The notes beneath the pieces were generated by a model, which had not been told where the DNA came from, did not search any database, and saw nothing but the letters and a program-made list of their open reading frames with translations. 59,622 nt of DNA from Verrucomicrobiota bacterium (GTDB lineage Bacteria; Verrucomicrobiota; Verrucomicrobiia; Limisphaerales; SIBE01): NCBI GenBank assembly GCA_021733945.1, contig JAIPJX010000011.1:1-59622 (forward strand), read 5' to 3'. A program made the translations under genes and the position numbers. Positions 44,403 through 52,270 of the stretch are shown here, in pieces (the stretch's first letter is position 1; every line of letters begins with the position of its first letter).

Positions 44403-45433
44403 GGAAACCCTTTCGTGGCCAAAGCCCTGCCCTGCTTGAGAACCAGGAATCCGTCGGTTTGATCCATAGATTCAATCAGCGCCAGTCCACGTTCCACACC
44501 GAGCACGGCTACGGCAGTCGAAAGGGCATCGGCATCGGTGCCATTGGGTGCCACAATCGTCGCGCTGGCAAGTTCACCCGGGGAATGTCCCGTGCGCGGA
44601 TCGAAAATGTGATTCGAACGAAAATCGGGTGAAAACGCGGTGGCATAGTCCCCGGAAGTCGACATCGATCTGCCATCCAGTTCCGCAATTGAAATAAACG
44701 AATCCGGTTCGCGCGGATGCTGGATTCCGATGCTCCAGGGTTTGCCCGTTGCGTTGACTCCCAGGGCACCTATCTCGCCACAATCGATCAGACCCTGTCC
44801 CACGCCGTGTTCCTGCAAAACCTCCACGACACGATCGACGGCAAACCCCTGGGCGATGCCGTTCAGGGTAACGGCGGTTCCCTCGCCGTTTAATTCGATC
44901 CGGCAGGTCGAAACATGCAGTTGCCGCCAGTCGACGTGACTCCGGGCAACTTCGATTGCCTGCTCGTCCGGGGCTGATCCATTCTGTTGCGCCCGTCGAA
45001 AAAGATCCCAGAGCGGTTGAACGGTCGGATCAAAAGCACCTCCGGAACGACGCGCCCAGGCGATCGCACTTCCCAGCACCTTAACAAACAGCGGATCCGG
45101 ATTCTCCACACACCCATCCCGATTCAAAACGCTCAGCTGGCTGTCCGGACGGTAGATGCTCATGAGTCGTTCGACCCGATCCAATTCAGATATCGCCTTG
45201 TCCAGGGCGGTTTCGGAACATCCGGGATCGGCATGAAGAACCGAGAGTTTGATCCGGGTTCCCAGAGCCCGAGTGGAACGACTGGAAAGGACCAACCCTC
45301 CGGTTTCCCCGGCCAACGCCCGGCTCAGCGGAATCCCGAGCAGTGCTCCACTTCCGAAACCCAGAAACTTGCGGCGGGAAATCAGAGGTCGGTTGGCAGA
45401 TTTCCGGCCATCCGACCCGTTGAGTTTTTTCAT
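44390..45433 (-). CDS. apbE: FAD:protein FMN transferase (ApbE family)
   Basis: A 347-residue protein with a Tat-like signal (SRRKFLGFGSGALLGIPLS, RR at 20-21), so it acts outside the cytoplasm. ApbE enzymes transfer FMN from FAD to a Thr/Ser of target proteins such as NqrB/C, RnfG or secreted flavoproteins. Family motifs: ERLMSIYRPDSQLSVLNRDG, GGAFDPTVQPLWDLFR, VTLNGIAQGFAVDRVVEVL, IDCGEIGALG, STSGDYA, HIFDPRTGHSP and DALSTAVAVLG. The ATG at 45433 is followed by the Tat region. No obvious flavinylation target is adjacent; the following gene is a broken beta-propeller. Confidence 0.92.
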   Translation of the reverse strand: MKKLNGSDGRKSANRPLISRRKFLGFGSGALLGIPLSRALAGETGGLVLSSRSTRALGTRIKLSVLHADPGCSETALDKAISELDRVERLMSIYRPDSQLSVLNRDGCVENPDPLFVKVLGSAIAWARRSGGAFDPTVQPLWDLFRRAQQNGSAPDEQAIEVARSHVDWRQLHVSTCRIELNGEGTAVTLNGIAQGFAVDRVVEVLQEHGVGQGLIDCGEIGALGVNATGKPWSIGIQHPREPDSFISIAELDGRSMSTSGDYATAFSPDFRSNHIFDPRTGHSPGELASATIVAPNGTDADALSTAVAVLGVERGLALIESMDQTDGFLVLKQGRALATKGFPCKA

Positions 45434-45764
45434 GGGACGCACTCTATCACGAGTGACCACTCCATTTCAATTCCCGAGAAAACGGGCCGCTTGCCCGGAG
45501 GGATGTTCCCGCGCCCGCGTCGGTGCCCCGAACCTCGCCGGGATTCGGTCAAGGTGCGGAAGGTCCTCGTTGTGGATTCCCCGCTGCCTGCCGCGGAGCT
45601 GATTGCAGGGAAATGGGTTTGCCTCCGACGGGAGCGCCGGAGACGTTTGCGTCTCCGGCACAACCAAAGCGGCGTCGGCGCTGCGCACTGCCGCAGCACT
45701 CCAAAACACCGTCGTTTTTCCGACGCTGCCAGGAATCCCTCAGCCGAGGGAAGCGCTCCGAATC
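45434..45764. repeat. Gene-free spacer with palindromic (REP-like) repeats
   Basis: No coding region is supported in these 331 bp between apbE and guaB3. A perfect 10-bp hairpin, GCCGGAGACG-TTTG-CGTCTCCGGC, lies at 45636-45659. A second unit at about 45666-45705 starts AAAGCGG and ends GCACTCCAAA and contains GCTGCG-CACTGC-CGCAGC (45680-45697). Such GC-rich palindromes look like dispersed intergenic repeats. They lie 68-130 bp downstream of the guaB3 stop and could end or stabilise its mRNA. Confidence 0.55.
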
Positions 45765-46943
45765 TTACCGGGTGCCCATGCCGACGCTCTGGACCGTTTG
45801 GAACAGCTTGCCTTCGGTGCGAATGCTGGGAGCGATGATGATTTCGGTCTCCTGGAACTGGCGAATATTGGCCGCCCCCACATTTCCCATGCACGTCGTG
45901 ATTGCTCCAACCAGGTTCTGGGAACCATCGTCCACGGTGGCCGGGCCGAATAGAATCTGCTTGAGGGTGCCGGTTATGCCGACCTTGATCCGGGTGCCAC
46001 GCGGCAAATTGGCGTGTGGCGTTGCCATGCCCCAATGATTGCCCTTGCCGGGTGCTTCTTCGGCCCGCGCGAAGGCGCTGCCCACCATGACCGCGTCCGA
46101 GCCGCAGGCCAGGGCCTTGCAAACATCCCCGCCGCGGCTCATGCCGCCATCGGTGATGATCGGCACGTATTTGCCGGTTTTCTTGTGGTGCAAATCGCGC
46201 GCTGCGGCGCAATCGACCGTGGCCGTCACCTGCGGAACGCCCAAACCCAGGACGCCGCGGCTGGTGCAGGCGGCACCGGGGCCGACCCCGATCAGGACCG
46301 CAGCCACACCGCACTGCATCAATTCGTGCGTCACACTGTGGGTCACGGCATTGCCAATGATCACCGGAATCTTGAGGCTCCTGGTGAAATCAGCCAGTTC
46401 GAGCGATTTGTATTCCTTGGAAATATGACGCACGGTGGACACGGTTGATTGGACCACGAACAGATCGGCACCGGCCTCCTGGGCAATCGCGGCGAACCGC
46501 TCGGCCTTCTGGGGAATCGAGCTGACGGCGGCCAGGGCACCGGCCTGCTTGAGCTCCTGAATCCGGCGGCTGATCAATTCTTCCTTGATCGGTTCAAGGT
46601 AGATCTTCTGGATGAGGGTGGTGACATCCTCCTTGCTGGCGGTGACGATCTCCTGAAAAATCTCGGCGGGGTTTTCGTACCGCGTCTGAACCCCTTCCAG
46701 ATTGATGACGCCCAGACCACCCAGCCTGCTCATCTGAATGCAGAACGCGACATCCGTCACCCCGTCCATTGCGCTGGCAATCACGGGGATTTTCAGCCTG
46801 ATCTCCCCACCGTCCGGACGGGGGATGACGAAGCTCGTATCCACTTCGTTCGGATTGATGGTCACTTCGCCTGGCACCAAGGCGATTTCGTCAAACCCAT
46901 ACGTCACACGGGCCTTCCGGTTGCGGCCTATCCACATTCCCAT
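45765..46943 (-). CDS. guaB3: GuaB3-family IMP dehydrogenase-related protein
   Basis: A 392-residue IMPDH-like TIM barrel without the CBS pair that interrupts canonical GuaB. N-terminal block: YGFDEIALVPGEVTINPNEV. The catalytic cysteine loop is GVGPGAACTSRGVLGLGVPQ (Cys about 225). The phosphate-binding region has IITDGGMSRGGDVCKALACG and SDAVMVGSAFARAEEAPG, with the C-terminal GTLKQILFGPATVDDGSQNL. In other bacteria GuaB3 proteins have been reported to oxidise IMP to XMP with NAD, the first committed step to GMP. hpt, another purine gene, is 2.7 kb away on the other strand. Start at 46943 is well placed for the family. Confidence 0.9.
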   Translation of the reverse strand: MGMWIGRNRKARVTYGFDEIALVPGEVTINPNEVDTSFVIPRPDGGEIRLKIPVIASAMDGVTDVAFCIQMSRLGGLGVINLEGVQTRYENPAEIFQEIVTASKEDVTTLIQKIYLEPIKEELISRRIQELKQAGALAAVSSIPQKAERFAAIAQEAGADLFVVQSTVSTVRHISKEYKSLELADFTRSLKIPVIIGNAVTHSVTHELMQCGVAAVLIGVGPGAACTSRGVLGLGVPQVTATVDCAAARDLHHKKTGKYVPIITDGGMSRGGDVCKALACGSDAVMVGSAFARAEEAPGKGNHWGMATPHANLPRGTRIKVGITGTLKQILFGPATVDDGSQNLVGAITTCMGNVGAANIRQFQETEIIIAPSIRTEGKLFQTVQSVGMGTR

Positions 46944-47030
46944 AATTCAATATTCCAATTCGCGTTCTGGTTTCGGGCTGCCAGCAGTTCGGTTCCGGAT
47001 CTTCGCCGGTCCACTCTGTTCTGCGCCGCT

Positions 47031-47255
47031 CTAAAATCTGATCATTTCGTTTAAAATCCCGCAGTGCGGACAGCGGGATCGATCCACATCGGGATCATCC
47101 GTATAAACAAAACCGCATTTTCCACATCTGAATATGTGATCCTCGCTGGGAGTGGGCTCAAACCGCTTCCGGCGAAACTCGTAGTATATGGCCACGCCCG
47201 AAAGAGCCGCAAGCAAACAAAAGACATAGCTGACAAAAACAGTTTGCGGGTCCAT
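47031..47255 (-). CDS. Small membrane-anchored zinc-ribbon protein
   Basis: A 74-residue protein with one N-terminal transmembrane segment (VFVSYVFCLLAALSGVAIYY, about residues 6-25) followed by a basic stretch and a zinc-ribbon/rubredoxin-like domain with two CxxC knuckles: FRCGKCGFVYTDD and SRCPHCG. It starts 5 bp after the tonB-like gene and is the last of four genes in the exbB-exbD operon. It is too short to assign to a known family; the CxxC pairs suggest zinc or iron binding facing the cytoplasm. Confidence 0.72.
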   Translation of the reverse strand: MDPQTVFVSYVFCLLAALSGVAIYYEFRRKRFEPTPSEDHIFRCGKCGFVYTDDPDVDRSRCPHCGILNEMIRF

Positions 47256-47260
47256 TGGCT

Positions 47261-48058
47261 TTAAGGCTTGGTTGGGAGCGGTTCCGGTTCTTTCCGAGCC
47301 GCCAGCCACTGAAAAACCAGGCTGCCGTATGCAAACGGCGGACTGCCCGCCGGCAGCCCCGCCGCCTGCGCAGAAACCGGGGCGAACCGCACCGCATTGG
47401 CAAACGTAAGCGCACTGCGATCGGCCGTCGCCGAGCGGCTCTGCACCCGGATCAGCGGCGAAAACGTTTCCCCTCGGGCATCCACAACCACATCCACCAC
47501 ACACCGACCCAGATCCAACCCCGGTTCGGCGGGAGGCAGTGCCGGCTGGAAAATCATTTTCCGGGACGCCAATCCGCCTTCCACGCGGACGACGGCCCGC
47601 TCCGGCGTCAATGTTCCGGGCCGTTCCACACCGGACACCCGGGGCAGTGGTTTCTCTGGACGGGGGAGGAACCCTGAGAATTGTTCCTGCAGAAACACGG
47701 CAAACTCATCCCCCAATTCGGCATTTCCCGGCTCAAGCCAGTCCGCCGGGGCGCTCCGGCTGGCTGTCGCATAGGGGAATGCCGGAGCATGCAACCAGGC
47801 TGATCCGGAAAATCCTTTTGGATGCACCAGCGCAAAGAGCGTCGGGTCTCGGAACGACTGGAACTTGAGCGGATGATCAATTTCCGCGGGTGCGGGATGC
47901 ATCTGGATCCTCAGCGATGGCGAAGGCCATGGCCGTGCGGCCGGGGTGCCGTTGGAGAGAAAGGTGACCAGCCCCACATGAAATGCAAACACGGTCAGAA
48001 CCGTCCAAAACCAGCGATGCCGGGACCAGTCTTCGGCCTCGATGATTCGCGATTCCAT
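47261..48058 (-). CDS. TonB-like energy transducer (divergent)
   Basis: A 265-residue protein with an N-terminal anchor (WFWTVLTVFAFHVGLVTFLS, about 16-35), a Pro-rich middle and a C-terminal domain with CVVDVVVDARGETFSPLIRV then ALTFANAVRFAP, resembling the TonB_C pattern 'V.v.....G.v....v..SSG...LD.AAl.AvR.w.F.P'. It follows exbD with a TAATG overlap, which supports a TonB role: coupling the proton gradient across ExbBD to an outer-membrane receptor. Sequence similarity to classical TonB is weak, so the name rests partly on context. Confidence 0.68.
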   Translation of the reverse strand: MESRIIEAEDWSRHRWFWTVLTVFAFHVGLVTFLSNGTPAARPWPSPSLRIQMHPAPAEIDHPLKFQSFRDPTLFALVHPKGFSGSAWLHAPAFPYATASRSAPADWLEPGNAELGDEFAVFLQEQFSGFLPRPEKPLPRVSGVERPGTLTPERAVVRVEGGLASRKMIFQPALPPAEPGLDLGRCVVDVVVDARGETFSPLIRVQSRSATADRSALTFANAVRFAPVSAQAAGLPAGSPPFAYGSLVFQWLAARKEPEPLPTKP

Positions 48059-48498
48059 TACTTTTCAACACCGTTGATCACCGGTGGAAGGGGTTGTGTG
48101 GCATTCACCCAGAGCGCATCCTTAAACCCCAGCGTGCCCGCAATGCTCATCAGCCAATACGCGGTTTCGATCTTGGAATCCCGATCAGCCTGGATCTCCA
48201 GGGTCAACGGTTCCCTCGCCCGGAGGACCGCCTGGCGCAACTGGTTCGTCAGCCTCTCCCGGTCGATCGCCTGATGTTCGTAGTAGAACTGATTGGCCGC
48301 ATCCACCGCCACGGCAACCGCAGCGTTGGTCGATCCGGATAAAACCCGGCCGGCCGCAGGAAGCTCGATCCGCACCCCGGGGCTGAAGACGAGTTTCGAA
48401 TTCAGCGCCATAAAAACGATCATCAGGAACAGGACGCTTGCAAACGGAGCGGTGTCCAGCTGCCCTCGAAAAATTTTGACGTTGCGAGGCAGTTTCAT
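48058..48498 (-). CDS. exbD: ExbD/TolR-type biopolymer transport protein
   Basis: A 146-residue protein with one membrane helix containing the conserved proton-path aspartate (QLDTAPFASVLFLMIVFMAL, about residues 12-31) and a periplasmic domain (VRIELPAAGRVLSGSTNAAV; LTLEIQADRDSKIETAYWLM). The start at 48498 overlaps the exbB stop as ATGA; a longer in-frame start upstream lies inside exbB and is rejected. It forms the proton channel with ExbB. Confidence 0.88.
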   Translation of the reverse strand: MKLPRNVKIFRGQLDTAPFASVLFLMIVFMALNSKLVFSPGVRIELPAAGRVLSGSTNAAVAVAVDAANQFYYEHQAIDRERLTNQLRQAVLRAREPLTLEIQADRDSKIETAYWLMSIAGTLGFKDALWVNATQPLPPVINGVEK

Positions 48499-49136
48499 CA
48501 GGGCTTGGGCAGCTGCCGATGCGTCACGATGTTGAGAATCTCCGTCGAGGCTTTCTCCATGTCGAGCACGATGCTGTTGACCCGACTGACGAGATAGTTG
48601 TATCCGGCGTAGCTGGGAATGGCTATCGCGAGTCCGAAGGCAGTGCAAATCAACGCCTTCCACATCCCGCCCGAAAGCACCGCCTGGGTCGCGTTCAACC
48701 CAAGCCGGTCGATCTCCGAAAACATCTCAATAAACCCGACCACGGTTCCAAAAAGGCCGATCAACGGGGCAATTTGCGCAATGGTCGCCAGGAGGTTCAG
48801 CTTCTCCTCCAGGCGCGGCACCTCCATCAGGCCCGCTTCCTCCAGGGCTTCACGAATACCCTCGCGGCCGCGTTCGTGGTTCAGGATCGCGGTTTTAACC
48901 AACCGAGGCACCGGCCCCGGGGTGGCGTCGCAGATCGAGAGCGCTTCAACCACGTTCTCCCGTTTCAGCACAATCCTCATTCCATTGAGGAACTCCGCTG
49001 AATTGATCTGGGCGCGGTGGAAATGCAGCAGGCGTTCGACAAATACCGCCAAAGCCACGGAACTCACCGCCAACAGCAGCCACGTCACCGCCCCACCGTT
49101 CGATATCAACGCGGGCAACAGGCTTACTTTAAACAT
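48498..49136 (-). CDS. exbB: ExbB/TolQ/MotA-type proton channel protein
   Basis: A 212-residue protein with three transmembrane helices: about residues 13-33 (AVTWLLLAVSSVALAVFVER), 118-140 and 158-180. The family signature is ATIAQIAPLIGLFGTVVGFI, followed by MWKALICTAFGLAIAIPSYA. It is the first gene of a four-gene operon with exbD, a tonB-like gene and a zinc-ribbon gene. The 87-bp gap to the divergent dUTPase-like gene should contain both promoters. Confidence 0.92.
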   Translation of the reverse strand: MFKVSLLPALISNGGAVTWLLLAVSSVALAVFVERLLHFHRAQINSAEFLNGMRIVLKRENVVEALSICDATPGPVPRLVKTAILNHERGREGIREALEEAGLMEVPRLEEKLNLLATIAQIAPLIGLFGTVVGFIEMFSEIDRLGLNATQAVLSGGMWKALICTAFGLAIAIPSYAGYNYLVSRVNSIVLDMEKASTEILNIVTHRQLPKP

Positions 49137-49223
49137 GACCGATTTATAGAGGCCCCCTTCGAAAGTTCAACGGCGAAAACTAAAAGTTTGAACTTTCCCT
49201 CCCTGTGAGTACTCCTAGCCCCC

Positions 49224-49604
49224 ATGGAAACACCAGATCAACTGCGCGAACTCTTCCGGATGCAGCAGAGCCTCAACGAACGCATCGGGGTACGCACCGA
49301 CTCGATGTCCGAAACCGAACAAGTCACCTGGCTGCTCAACTATTGCCGGGCCATGACCCAGGAACTGGCCGAACTGACCGACAGCGTCCCCTGGAAATGG
49401 TGGGCCAAATATCAGAAGATTGACCTGCAGAATGCCCGCGTGGAGGTCGTCGATCTGTTCCATTTCCTCATCAGCGCCGCCCAGGTGCTGGGAATGTCCG
49501 CCGACGACGTGTTCAACGCGTATCTCAAGAAAAACGCCGTGAACTTCCAGCGTCAGGACAGCGGCTACACGGAAAAGGACGCCGACGACTCACGGCACAT
49601 CTGA
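49224..49604 (+). CDS. dUTPase-like all-alpha NTP pyrophosphatase
   Basis: A 126-residue helical protein resembling the dimeric dUTPase family (related to MazG). Metal-binding acidic motifs are visible: YCRAMTQELAELTDSVPWKW (ExxE-type helix) and ARVEVVDLFHFLISAAQVLG (ExxD-type helix), followed by AYLKKNAVNFQRQDSGY. It would remove dUTP or other non-canonical nucleotides. The next gene, hpt, starts 11 bp downstream, so the pair forms a nucleotide-metabolism operon. A MazG-like specificity cannot be excluded. Confidence 0.72.
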   Translation: METPDQLRELFRMQQSLNERIGVRTDSMSETEQVTWLLNYCRAMTQELAELTDSVPWKWWAKYQKIDLQNARVEVVDLFHFLISAAQVLGMSADDVFNAYLKKNAVNFQRQDSGYTEKDADDSRHI

Positions 49605-49615
49605 GGTTTCCCGCC

Positions 49616-50251
49616 ATGCCCTCCTCCCGCCCAGCCTCAGGATCCCGCGTGCCCGCCCCCTGGCGTGCCGAGATTGCGCGGGTCCTGATTTCGGAAGCTC
49701 GAATCAAGCGCCGGATCCGGGATCTGGCATTGGAAATCACCCGCGATCACTCGGAAAACGAGCTCGTCATTGCTGCCCTGCTCAACGGCACCGTGCTCTT
49801 CCTTGCAGATCTGATCCGCTGCCTGAACCTCCCCCTGCGCCTGGATTTTGTGGGCATCTCCAGTTATGGAAACAACACCCGCCCCGGCGAATTGATCATC
49901 ACCAAGGAACTGCGCCTGGATGTTGAGGGACGCGATCTGCTGATTCTGGACGACATCCTGGACACGGGGCGCACCCTGCAGTGTGTGCATCAAAGGCTCA
50001 GGAAACTCAACCCGGCCCGGATCCGCACCTGCGTGCTTTTGGAAAAGACCGCCCGCAGGGAGGTCGCCTTCCAGGCGGACTACGTCGGTTTCCAGGTGCC
50101 TGATTTGTTTGTGGTGGGTTACGGTCTGGATTACGCCGAACGTTACCGAAATCTCCCGTTCGTGGGGGTGCTCCACTCCGATCAACAGCCAACCCCAACC
50201 GGACCTCCGCAGCCAGGCCTGGCCGTTGTCCGAAAAGTCAAATCCCCTTGA
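49616..50251 (+). CDS. hpt: Hypoxanthine phosphoribosyltransferase
   Basis: A 211-residue purine-salvage enzyme converting hypoxanthine or guanine plus PRPP to IMP or GMP. The PRPP-binding loop is LLILDDILDTGRTLQ (about residues 109-123). Earlier blocks are LVIAALLNGTVLFLADLIRC and LRLDFVGISSYGNNTRPGEL; the C-terminal base-binding part is DYVGFQVPDLFVVGYGLDYA and ERYRNLPFVGVL. The first 20 residues are a Ser/Pro/Ala-rich extension, so a later start is possible. Confidence 0.93.
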   Translation: MPSSRPASGSRVPAPWRAEIARVLISEARIKRRIRDLALEITRDHSENELVIAALLNGTVLFLADLIRCLNLPLRLDFVGISSYGNNTRPGELIITKELRLDVEGRDLLILDDILDTGRTLQCVHQRLRKLNPARIRTCVLLEKTARREVAFQADYVGFQVPDLFVVGYGLDYAERYRNLPFVGVLHSDQQPTPTGPPQPGLAVVRKVKSP

Positions 50252-50347
50252 ATAGACACCCGGGGCACAACGTCCAGCCTTGTGAATTCACGGTTCTTGA
50301 ACAAAACTGGTGTCCAGCGTGTCGATTCAGGTGCAGGAATGACTCGA

Positions 50348-50410
50348 CATTCCGGTGACGGAATGACAAGCATCATCCTACTTGACACGAAACGAAAGAG
50401 AATTTATCGG
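50348..50410 (+). promoter_or_regulatory. Candidate promoter and hairpin upstream of the Gld-like operon
   Basis: In the 270-bp gap before the ABC ATPase gene, TTGACA (50382-50387) is followed after 17 bp by TATCGG (50405-50410), a consensus -35 with a weak -10. Just upstream, CATTCC-GGTGAC-GGAATG (about 50348-50365) is a 6-bp inverted repeat that could be an operator or the end of the hpt transcript. The rest of the gap shows nothing further. Confidence 0.3.
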
Positions 50411-50521
50411 GTTAAAAAGATACGCACTCGTAGCAGTTGCGAACGGCCAGACGTTCACCGGAGGCGTCCGGGAGTTCGCACCACAAGTTGCGGTTTGGTG
50501 AAATAGTTGATGTGAATCAAA

Positions 50522-51487
50522 ATGATTAAAGTCCAGAATTTGACCAAATCGTTCGGTCCGAAGATCGCCGTCAACAACATCTCCTTCTCAGTCGAACGAG
50601 GTGAAGTGCTCGGTTTCCTGGGGCCGAACGGCGCCGGAAAGTCGACCTCCATGAGGATGATCACGGGGTTTATCCCCCCCAATTCAGGGACGATCACCGT
50701 GGGAGGGTTCGACATTACACAAGATCCCATCGAAGCCAAAAAACTCATGGGTTACCTGCCCGAAAACGCGCCGGCCTACACGGACATGACCGTGGCGGGT
50801 TTCCTCGGGTTCACCGCCGAGCTGCGCGGCATGCGCGGCGCAGAGAAGATTCGCGCGGTCAACCGGGCCGCCGATTTGTGTTTTCTGAACACGGTGCTGC
50901 ACCAGAGTGTCGACACCCTCTCGAAGGGCTACCGCCACAGAACCTGTTTCGCCCAGTCCCTCATCCACGATCCGGACGTGTTGATTCTGGACGAACCCAC
51001 CGACGGACTGGACCCGAACCAAAAACACGAGGTGCGCACGCTCATCCGGAAAATGGGTGAAAAAAAGGCCATTGTTTTTTCAACCCACATTCTCGAAGAA
51101 GTCGAGGCGGCCTGCAGCCGGGCCATCATCATCGACCGCGGTCAGATTGTCGCTAACGGCACGCCTGCCGAACTGAAGAACCGGTCGGACATCGCCGGCG
51201 CGGTCCTCGTAAAACTGACCGGCGCTCCATTGGCCGCTGTTCAGCAGAAACTTTCCGGCATCGCGAAGGCACGGAAGTCCGTGGTTCTGAATCAGACGGA
51301 TACAGTCATTGCCATCCGAGTCTACCCCAAACCCGACACCCGAAACGGCGATCTGGCCAGCAGCATTGCCGATGCGGTTCGGGAGGAAAACTGGAAGATC
51401 CAGGAACTGCACACGGAAGAAGGTCGCCTGGACGAAGTCTTCCGCAGCATCACTTTGCCAGACACAACCCAACAGGAGCGTTCATGA
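50522..51487 (+). CDS. ABC transporter ATP-binding protein (GldA-like)
   Basis: A 321-residue ABC ATPase. Walker A is GPNGAGKST (about residues 34-42). The signature loop is DTLSKGYRHR, slightly unusual. Walker B with D-loop is VLILDEPTDGLDPNQ and the H-loop is FSTHILEEVEAACSR. A C-terminal extension of about 90 residues is typical of the GldA/NatA-like subgroup. It is the first gene of a four-gene operon with an ABC-2 permease, a GldG-like protein and a DUF4340 protein. In Bacteroidota related genes support gliding; here the cargo is unknown. Stop overlaps the permease start by 4 bp. Confidence 0.92.
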   Translation: MIKVQNLTKSFGPKIAVNNISFSVERGEVLGFLGPNGAGKSTSMRMITGFIPPNSGTITVGGFDITQDPIEAKKLMGYLPENAPAYTDMTVAGFLGFTAELRGMRGAEKIRAVNRAADLCFLNTVLHQSVDTLSKGYRHRTCFAQSLIHDPDVLILDEPTDGLDPNQKHEVRTLIRKMGEKKAIVFSTHILEEVEAACSRAIIIDRGQIVANGTPAELKNRSDIAGAVLVKLTGAPLAAVQQKLSGIAKARKSVVLNQTDTVIAIRVYPKPDTRNGDLASSIADAVREENWKIQELHTEEGRLDEVFRSITLPDTTQQERS

Positions 51488-52236
51488 ACAGTGCGGTAGC
51501 CAATATCAAAACCATCGCCAAGCGGGAACTCAGCGGCTATTTCGCCTCGCCGGTGGCCTATGTATTCATCGTGATCTTCCTGCTCCTCGTGGGATTTTTC
51601 ACATTCATGGTCGGTGGCTTCTTCGAACGCGGCGAAGCCTCCCTAACCCTGCCTTTTTTTGTGTGGCATCCATGGCTCTACCTCTTCCTCGTGCCGGCCG
51701 CTGGAATGCGGCTCTGGTCCGAAGAACGCCGTTCCGGCACCATCGAACTCCTGCTGACAATGCCCATCACGCCCTGGCAGGCCATCGTCGGCAAATTCCT
51801 GGCCTCCTGGATTTTCCTGGCCCTGGCGCTGGCCCTCACGGTTCCCGTCGTGATCACCACCAACTACCTGGGCAACCCGGACAACGGAGTCATTTTCACC
51901 GGTTACATCGGCAGCCTCATGCTGGCGGGAAGTTACCTGGCCGTCAGTTGCATGACCTCGGCCATCACGCGCAATCAGGTCATCAGCTTCATCCTCTCGG
52001 TCGTCATCTGCCTGTTTCTCATTCTGGCCGGATGGCCACCGGTCACGCGGATGCTCGAAATTTTCTCCGAGAGCCCACGCTTGGTCGAGGCCGTCGCCGC
52101 CTTCAGCGTGATGACCCATTTTGAAGGACTCCAGCGTGGAGTGCTGGACACCCGCGACATTGTCTTTTTCCTCGCGATCATCGGTTTCTCACTCTTTACC
52201 ACCGGCGTGATCATCCGCGGCCACCGGGCCGGATAG
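51484..52236 (+). CDS. ABC-2 type permease (GldF-like)
   Basis: A 250-residue integral membrane protein with six predicted helices, the first at about 20-45 (VAYVFIVIFLLLVGFFTFMV). The hallmark segment of this permease group, GMRLWSEERRSGTIELLLTM then PITPWQAIVGKFLASW, lies at about 77-112. It starts with an ATGA overlap on the ATPase gene and should form the membrane channel with it. Confidence 0.9.
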   Translation: MNSAVANIKTIAKRELSGYFASPVAYVFIVIFLLLVGFFTFMVGGFFERGEASLTLPFFVWHPWLYLFLVPAAGMRLWSEERRSGTIELLLTMPITPWQAIVGKFLASWIFLALALALTVPVVITTNYLGNPDNGVIFTGYIGSLMLAGSYLAVSCMTSAITRNQVISFILSVVICLFLILAGWPPVTRMLEIFSESPRLVEAVAAFSVMTHFEGLQRGVLDTRDIVFFLAIIGFSLFTTGVIIRGHRAG

Positions 52237-52270
52237 TCCCCATTCCCTGACGATTTACTCTCAAACGACA

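Noticed and set aside
45434-46314. Minus-strand open frame running from guaB3 into the spacer
   Set aside because: A shifted frame of guaB3 continuing through palindromic DNA; no independent homology.
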